This document shows, piece by piece, positions 8,945 to 13,212 of a stretch of 13,212 bases of DNA (position 1 is its first letter; the number at the start of each line of letters is the position of its first letter). The notes beneath the pieces were generated by a model. The model did no database searches, had not been told where the DNA came from, and saw only the letters and a list, made by a program, of their open reading frames with translations. This stretch comes from Klebsiella pneumoniae (GTDB lineage: Bacteria; Pseudomonadota; Gammaproteobacteria; Pseudomonadales; Pseudohongiellaceae), in NCBI GenBank assembly GCA_945869725.1, contig CAMBPO010000060.1:1-13212 (forward strand), given 5' to 3'. The translations under genes and the position numbers were made by a program.

Positions 8945-8972
8945 TTCAATAACAGTGGCGTGAGAGTATAAT
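8945..8972 (+). promoter_or_regulatory. Sigma70-type promoter for alaS
   Basis: A perfect -10 box TATAAT lies at 8967-8972, with a TTCAAT -35-like hexamer (three of six matches) at 8945-8950 and a 16-base spacer. The bases after the -10 are GC-rich (TAGCGCCC). Such a discriminator is typical of promoters repressed by ppGpp, which would suit a translation gene. Transcription would start near 8979, giving a leader of about 60 bases before the alaS ATG. Confidence 0.55.
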
Positions 8973-9038
8973 TAGCGCCCTTGATAATCAGACCTGCTGT
9001 GTAAAACCAATTCAGACTGTTACTAAATGGACGCCTAG

Positions 9039-11648
9039 ATGAAAAGCAATGAGATCCGCCAGAAGTTCCTGGACTACTTCAACTCAAAAGGCCACGAAGT
9101 GGTCGCCAGCAGTTCCCTGGTTCCCTCCAATGATCCAACATTGCTGTTTACCAACGCTGGTATGGTGCAGTTTAAGGACCTTTTCCTTGGCGCTGAACAG
9201 CGATCATACAAGCGAGCGACCAGTTCGCAGCGTTGTGTGAGGGCGGGTGGTAAACACAATGATCTGGAAAATGTAGGCTACACAGCGCGTCACCATACTT
9301 TTTTTGAAATGTTGGGGAATTTCAGTTTTGGTGATTATTTCAAACGTGATGCCATCCATTACGCATGGGAGTTTTTAACAGTTGAACTCGGTCTTCCCAA
9401 AGACAAACTATGGGTCACTGTATTTCGCGATGATGATGAAGCTGCTGAGATATGGGTCAAAGACATCGGGGTTTCTGCTGATCGTGTAACCAGGCTAGGT
9501 GAGAAATCCAATTTCTGGGCGATGGGAGATACCGGGCCATGCGGACCTTGCACCGAGATATTCTTTGATCATGGCGACGAAGTTGCGGGCGGTCCACCAG
9601 GAAGCCCAGATGAGGACGGCGATCGCTACATCGAAATTTGGAATCTGGTTTTTATGCAGTTTGACCGGCAGGTTGACGGTGTTCTGGTCCCTCTGCCAAA
9701 ACCCTCTGTTGACACCGGTATGGGTCTTGAGCGTCTAGCAGCGGTGCTTCAGCATGTTCACAGCAACTATGAGATCGATCTTTTTCAGAATCTGCTGAAC
9801 GCGGCGTCCGTTGTTACAGGTGTTAAAGATACAGAAAACACGTCGTTGAGGGTTATTGCTGACCATATCCGCTCTTGTTCATTTCTTATTCTCGATGGTG
9901 TCACTCCTTCAAACGAAGGGCGTGGTTATGTGTTACGTCGCATTATTCGCCGCGCAGTGCGTCACGGTTACCAGTTGGGAGTAAAAGATCTGTTTTTTTA
10001 TCGGCTTGTTGGCGCACTGGTCGGCGAGATGGGGGCGGCATATCCTGCTTTGGCAAAAGAACAGGCTCGAATTGAGAAGACTTTGCGCGACGAGGAGCAA
10101 CAATTCGCACGTACCCTTGAGAATGGCATGTTGATTCTTGACCACGCGATTACTGGACTTTCCGGGAAGGTGATCCCTGGAGATACAGTGTTCAAGCTTT
10201 ATGACACCTTTGGCTTTCCTGTAGATCTCACCGCCGATGTGGCACGCGAACATGGTTTGACTCTGGATATGGATGGATTTGATAAGGCGATGGAAGGTCA
10301 GCGTCAACAGGCGCGAGCTGCCAGCCAGTTTAATGCAGTCGAAAAATTGCCAATTGAAGCGAAGCTTGCAACAAAATTTGTAGGATATGAGCACCTGCAA
10401 CATCAAGGCAAAGTGTTGGCGATTTACCAAAATTCGCAGTCTGTAGATTCGCTGATAGGCGGGGCTGATGCTGTCGTATTACTGGATAGCAGCCCATTTT
10501 ACGGAGAGTCTGGCGGTCAGGCGGGTGACAAAGGCATCCTTGAAATCAGACAAGCCGGGCATGTTTCAACAAAATTCTACGTTACAGATACACAAAAGCA
10601 GGGTGAATATGTCCTGCATAAGGGTAAGCTCCAGCAAGGTGGTCTTAAGGTTGGTGATACTTTGAACGCCGAAGTTGATGAATCCACCCGTCGGGCCACC
10701 ATGTCCAATCACTCGGCGACGCACCTGCTCCATGCTGCCTTGCGTTTTGTGCTAGGAGAGCATGTCACTCAAAAAGGCTCACTTGTGACAGCTGACAGAT
10801 TGCGATTTGATTTCTCGCACTCGGCATCAGTTTCCGCTGTCGAGCTTCAAAAGATTGAAAAGCTCGTAAACACACAGGTGCTTACCAATCTTCCAGTTGC
10901 AAAGCACATAATGTCTATCGATCAGGCTATGCAGCTCGGTGCGATGGCGTTGTTTGGCGAAAAGTATGGCGATGAGGTTCGTGTTGTTTCGATGGGCGAA
11001 TTCTCCACGGAGCTGTGTGGGGGTACGCATGTCGAGCGCTCCGGGGATATAGGTTTGTTCAAAGTGGTGTCTGAGTCAGGCATTGCAGCTGGGGTGCGAC
11101 GTATTGAAGCCGTATCCGGCATGGGTGCGCTGGCATTCGTGGCTAAAGAGGAAGATGTGCTCCGTGCGGTGTGTGATTTACTGAAAACGGGCGAGGATAA
11201 CTTGTTCGGCAAGGTGCAACAGTTGATAGACCAACAGAAAAGTCTTGAGAAATCGTTGGATCAGATCAAGTCGAAACTTGCGACTGCGGCAGGCAGTGAT
11301 CTGGCCGCTGATGCTGTTGACATGGGTAGATTCAAATTGCTTAGCAAAAAGGTTGAAGGTTTCAATAGTAAAACGTTAAGAGAAACCGTAGATCAACTCA
11401 AAAATAAGCTGGGAACTGCAGTTGTGGTGCTCGGGATGGTCGAGGATGGCAAAGTGTCGTTGGTTGCTGGCGTAACACAAGATCTGACAGACAGAATCAA
11501 GGCTGGGGATGTTGTAAATCATGTTGCGTTGCAGGTTGGTGGCAAAGGCGGTGGTCGCCCGGATATGGCAATGGCCGGAGGAACTGATGCGGATAGTCTT
11601 GATTCTGCGTTGGGTTCTGTTGAGGATTATGTCAAAAACCTCACCTGA
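9039..11648 (+). CDS. alaS: Alanine--tRNA ligase (AlaRS)
   Basis: AlaRS charges tRNA-Ala with alanine in the cytoplasm and hydrolyses mischarged Ser- and Gly-tRNA-Ala. The 869 residues are close to the usual 870-880. The class II catalytic core occupies about 1-240, with [19 protein letters not shown] (84-102) and the GMGLERLA loop (227-234). The tRNA-recognition region follows to about 460. The editing domain has its zinc ligands in H558-SAT-H562 and C660-GGT-H664. The C-Ala/DHHA1 domain ends with [16 protein letters not shown] (833-848). The ATG at 9039 begins the conserved [14 protein letters not shown] segment; its ribosome binding site is weak (GGA at 9029-9031). In related genomes alaS is followed by lysC and csrA; here lysC has decayed. 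I see no defect in alaS. Confidence 0.98.
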   Translation: MKSNEIRQKFLDYFNSKGHEVVASSSLVPSNDPTLLFTNAGMVQFKDLFLGAEQRSYKRATSSQRCVRAGGKHNDLENVGYTARHHTFFEMLGNFSFGDYFKRDAIHYAWEFLTVELGLPKDKLWVTVFRDDDEAAEIWVKDIGVSADRVTRLGEKSNFWAMGDTGPCGPCTEIFFDHGDEVAGGPPGSPDEDGDRYIEIWNLVFMQFDRQVDGVLVPLPKPSVDTGMGLERLAAVLQHVHSNYEIDLFQNLLNAASVVTGVKDTENTSLRVIADHIRSCSFLILDGVTPSNEGRGYVLRRIIRRAVRHGYQLGVKDLFFYRLVGALVGEMGAAYPALAKEQARIEKTLRDEEQQFARTLENGMLILDHAITGLSGKVIPGDTVFKLYDTFGFPVDLTADVAREHGLTLDMDGFDKAMEGQRQQARAASQFNAVEKLPIEAKLATKFVGYEHLQHQGKVLAIYQNSQSVDSLIGGADAVVLLDSSPFYGESGGQAGDKGILEIRQAGHVSTKFYVTDTQKQGEYVLHKGKLQQGGLKVGDTLNAEVDESTRRATMSNHSATHLLHAALRFVLGEHVTQKGSLVTADRLRFDFSHSASVSAVELQKIEKLVNTQVLTNLPVAKHIMSIDQAMQLGAMALFGEKYGDEVRVVSMGEFSTELCGGTHVERSGDIGLFKVVSESGIAAGVRRIEAVSGMGALAFVAKEEDVLRAVCDLLKTGEDNLFGKVQQLIDQQKSLEKSLDQIKSKLATAAGSDLAADAVDMGRFKLLSKKVEGFNSKTLRETVDQLKNKLGTAVVVLGMVEDGKVSLVAGVTQDLTDRIKAGDVVNHVALQVGGKGGGRPDMAMAGGTDADSLDSALGSVEDYVKNLT

Positions 11649-11712
11649 CCTTTTGATTGCAATAATGTAGTGAATTACGTTTGATCTTCGCCTAATTGGC
11701 TGAATAAATTTT

Positions 11713-12509
11713 GTGGCGTTTTTGTTCTTGAGGTTGGTGTCATGCCAGTCAGTTCTGTTAAACGCATCGAAGTCGTGGCGGATAGGGTGAAGTGCTGGGA
11801 ATAAAAACATGGTGCTTGTTTCAACGATGAGCTGTGACATCAATCGTTTAAGTGTGTTGGACTATGAGCTTCATGACCAAGCCAGTCCCTTACACGTGAG
11901 ATTGATTAATTGCAGTCGCCCTTGCCGCGGCGCTAAAGGCGGTTGAATGTCTGATTTATCCCAATAACAAAGGCTTACATACGACAGATTCTTGTTTGGT
12001 TGCTGATTCACTATTTCTGCGTACCACCAAATTTGATAAATCCTGGAGCTCGCGAGTCTCGGCGAGAAAGTGATGCAAATCTGATCAGTCGAATTTGCAG
12101 GCTAATGCAAAATGCCATCTCGTCTTGTGTATATTTTTTAGGATGATCCGGGAACTTTGATCAGTCTTGAAAGAGTTACCAAAATGGAATCAACAGTAAT
12201 CTCATGTACAGCGTTTACACGAGATTAAGCAAAAGTAACCGTATCCGGTGTGCCAGACGTGCCATGTGTGCCATATAAGGTGCTTGAGCTGTGGGTGATG
12301 CAGGAAGCTACATTGGAAAGCTTTTTTTGGTGGGAGTTGGTATGTGATACCACGCCGAGGTCAACAGCTTGATATTCAAAACCCTCACTGATGACTGAAT
12401 CAATATACAAATGATTACAAAATCGGAAAATAAAAAATCCGTTGATCGAATAAGATATGTAGAACTTGCAGTGAAAGCCTTGCATGTTGCATTCGGATTA
12501 GGGACCTAA
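11713..12509 (+). pseudogene. lysC: Decayed aspartate kinase gene (lysC pseudogene)
   Basis: No open frame survives, but LysC can be read in order across three forward frames. (1) 11713-11801: a start region with GTG in place of ATG, a one-base loss near codon 3, then SVKRIEVVADRVK (LysC: SVERIExVAxKVK), ending at TAA 11802. (2) From 11809: MVLVSTMSCDINRLSVL, matching the VVVVSAMSGETNRL region. (3) From 11912: AVALAAALKAVECLIY, matching GVALAAALKADECQIY. (4) From 12043: LELASLGEKVMQI, TGA, SVEFAG, TAA, later DDPGTLIS, ISCTAFTRD, TAA, AKVTVSGVPD; the stops fall where R, K and E are expected. (5) From 12399: INIQMITKSENKKSV, then YVELAVKALHVAFGL, ending at TAA 12507. About 95 codons (the segment between REID and AVAL) and about 40 codons (before INIQMI) are missing, and the KFGG motif has become EVGV. 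The ACT half is longer preserved. Position between alaS and csrA matches the native lysC locus. It cannot encode an active kinase. Confidence 0.95.
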
Positions 12510-12688
12510 GTGGCCATAAGTCACGCGGACGTTTGTTTTGGGCAAATGACTGCAAAGAATGGGTTGAACCGATCTGACGATGGCCGGTTCGAAAGGGAAT
12601 CGGCAGAACTAACGTAAATCCGCGAGTGCTTTTCAGGAATCAGCGACCGGCCTTGCATGGAAATCATGAGTGGGAAAGGAGAGACATC
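12510..12688 (+). promoter_or_regulatory. csrA upstream region: leader with repeated GGA motifs, weak promoter candidate and an inverted repeat
   Basis: This 179-base stretch separates the dead lysC stop from csrA. A weak promoter candidate is TTGTTT (12533-12538), 16 bases, then AAGAAT (12555-12560). Five GGA triplets (12596, 12636, 12659, 12673, 12678) precede the start codon, the last within the ribosome binding site. GGA is the core of CsrA target sites, so autoregulation is plausible. GGCCGGT (12582-12588) and ACCGGCC (12646-12652) are perfect inverted repeats 57 bases apart that could pair in RNA. None of this has been tested. Confidence 0.35.
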
Positions 12689-12892
12689 ATGTTAATTTTA
12701 ACGCGCCGAATTGGTGAAACACTGATGGTGGGCGATGATGTGACAGTGACTGTACTTGGTGTAAAAGGTAATCAGGTGCGAATCGGGGTAAATGCTCCTA
12801 AAGATGTTGCTGTTCATAGGGAAGAAATTTATCAGAGAATTCAAAAGGAACGTGGAGGTTCCGAGGTAGACGACATTGGGGGTAATGTTTGA
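12689..12892 (+). CDS. csrA: Carbon storage regulator CsrA/RsmA
   Basis: CsrA is a small homodimeric RNA-binding protein that binds GGA-containing loops, often over ribosome binding sites, to control translation and stability of mRNAs for metabolism, motility and biofilm. The 67 residues begin [18 protein letters not shown] and contain the family residues L4, R6 and R7 in the first strand and R44 in [10 protein letters not shown], the main RNA-contact residues of the family. The tail after residue 55 ([12 protein letters not shown]) is variable in the family. The start is ATG 12689, with AGGAG (12677-12681) seven bases upstream. The frame is open further upstream to 12626, but that extension matches no CsrA. 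In Pseudomonas-like genomes csrA (rsmA) lies between lysC and tRNA-Ser, as here. Confidence 0.97.
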   Translation: MLILTRRIGETLMVGDDVTVTVLGVKGNQVRIGVNAPKDVAVHREEIYQRIQKERGGSEVDDIGGNV

Positions 12893-12909
12893 AATTGTAG
12901 ATATCAGTT

Positions 12910-12938
12910 CTGCCATTTTTCAGAACTTGTGCTATGAT
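12910..12938 (+). promoter_or_regulatory. Promoter of the tRNA-Ser gene
   Basis: The -35 box is CTGCCA (12910-12915, four of six matches), the spacer is 17 bases, and the -10 box is TATGAT (12933-12938, five of six). TGC directly before it makes an extended -10. The following TGCGCCCG is a GC-rich discriminator typical of stable-RNA promoters under growth-rate control. The start site would be near 12945, just ahead of the mature tRNA at 12951. Confidence 0.7.
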
Positions 12939-12950
12939 TGCGCCCGTTTT

Positions 12951-13041
12951 GGAGAGATGGCCGAGTGGCTGAAGGCGCGCCCCTGCTAAGGGCGTATAGG
13001 TTAATACCCTATCGAGGGTTCGAATCCCTCTCTCTCCGCCA
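12951..13041 (+). tRNA. tRNA-Ser (anticodon GCU)
   Basis: This 91-base tRNA reads AGC and AGU serine codons. The acceptor stem pairs GGAGAGA (12951-12957) with TCTCTCC (13031-13037), followed by discriminator G13038 and an encoded CCA (13039-13041). The anticodon arm is CGCCC, loop CTGCTAA, GGGCG, with GCT at 12985-12987. A long variable arm (from about 12995 to 13013), typical of serine tRNAs, precedes the T arm with GGTTCGAATCC. This type II tRNA downstream of csrA is the standard neighbour in related genomes. Confidence 0.97.
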
Positions 13042-13060
13042 TTTTTGTCTTTAAAAAACA

Positions 13061-13096
13061 GGTCGGCATCATCTTGTGATTGCCGGCCTTTTTTTT
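13061..13096 (+). terminator. Intrinsic terminator after tRNA-Ser
   Basis: GGTCGGCATCA (13061-13071) pairs with TGATTGCCGGCC (13077-13088), with one G-T pair and one bulged T, around the loop TCTTG. Eight T residues (13089-13096) follow. It ends the tRNA transcript and possibly csrA read-through, because no terminator is seen between csrA and the tRNA. Confidence 0.9.
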
Positions 13097-13212
13097 GTAC
13101 ATAATGTATTTGTTTTCATGTGTATTCCAGCTGAATTATTGTTACTTGTTAGGGCATAGCTTCGCATCCTGAAATTGGTATCTTGTATTGCCTAAATTTC
13201 AACACCTAATCA

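Noticed and set aside
11706..11720. AAATTTTGTGGC read as the start of the LysC motif KFGG
   Set aside because: It would force a nine-codon insertion. Placing the old start at GTG 11713 with one lost base aligns the segment through SVKRIE without an insertion.
11376..11843. A 155-codon minus-strand frame crossing the alaS 3' end into the gap
   Set aside because: Its translation resembles no family I know. The + strand of the gap part is explained by the lysC remnant.
12250..12273. GTGCCA three times with a nine-base period, looking like a small tandem repeat
   Set aside because: It corresponds to the GVPD-VP-CVP codons of the LysC segment GVPDKPG and is not a repeat array.
12225..12485. An 86-codon minus-strand frame in the alaS-csrA gap, which could pass for a small novel gene
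   Set aside because: It is antisense to the best-preserved C-terminal part of the lysC remnant, so remnant codon structure explains it.
13097..13212. The final 116 bases after the terminator
   Set aside because: They are AT-rich, with no frame, hairpin or promoter good enough to report.

Overview
The window is a chromosomal housekeeping segment of a gammaproteobacterium, with every gene on the + strand. The gene order dsbC-hom-thrC-recJ and alaS-(lysC)-csrA-tRNA-Ser(GCU) is the arrangement I recall from Pseudomonas-like Gammaproteobacteria, and the proteins fit that group. I cannot name the genus. GC content looks intermediate.

Layout. Positions 1-13 look like the T-rich tail of a terminator for an unseen upstream gene. 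dsbC (82-852), hom (934-2277), thrC (2287-3675) and recJ (3700-5457) form a compact run; the hom-thrC and thrC-recJ gaps are 9 and 24 bases. After a 119-base gap come a three-domain DsbD/ScsB-type membrane thiol reductase (5577-7781) and an AI-2E/PerM-family membrane protein (7834-8901). alaS (9039-11648) has its own promoter candidate with a perfect TATAAT. The next roughly 1 kb has no intact gene. It is followed by csrA (12689-12892) with a strong ribosome binding site, a tRNA-Ser(GCU) gene (12951-13041) with its own promoter, and a clear intrinsic terminator (13061-13096). The last 116 bases hold nothing I recognise.

Main finding. The apparently empty stretch after alaS is a heavily decayed aspartate kinase gene (lysC), at the place where lysC is expected. 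Pieces of LysC can be read in order from the old start region (11713) to the old stop (12507-12509). They are spread over all three forward frames, interrupted by several in-frame stops, and two sizeable internal segments are missing (roughly 95 and 40 codons by my estimate). Only about 800 of roughly 1240 bases remain. The hom and thrC genes 8 kb upstream are intact, so this organism either makes aspartyl phosphate with a different aspartate kinase or has lost the head of the pathway.

How the genes work together. Hom and ThrC catalyse steps of threonine synthesis. DsbC is a periplasmic disulfide isomerase, and the DsbD-like protein is the kind of membrane electron carrier that keeps DsbC reduced, so the two may be functional partners although recJ and the threonine genes lie between them. 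RecJ, AlaRS, CsrA and tRNA-Ser serve DNA repair, translation and global post-transcriptional control. I see no mobile element, CRISPR array or clearly novel multigene system. The unusual biology here is gene loss caught in progress.
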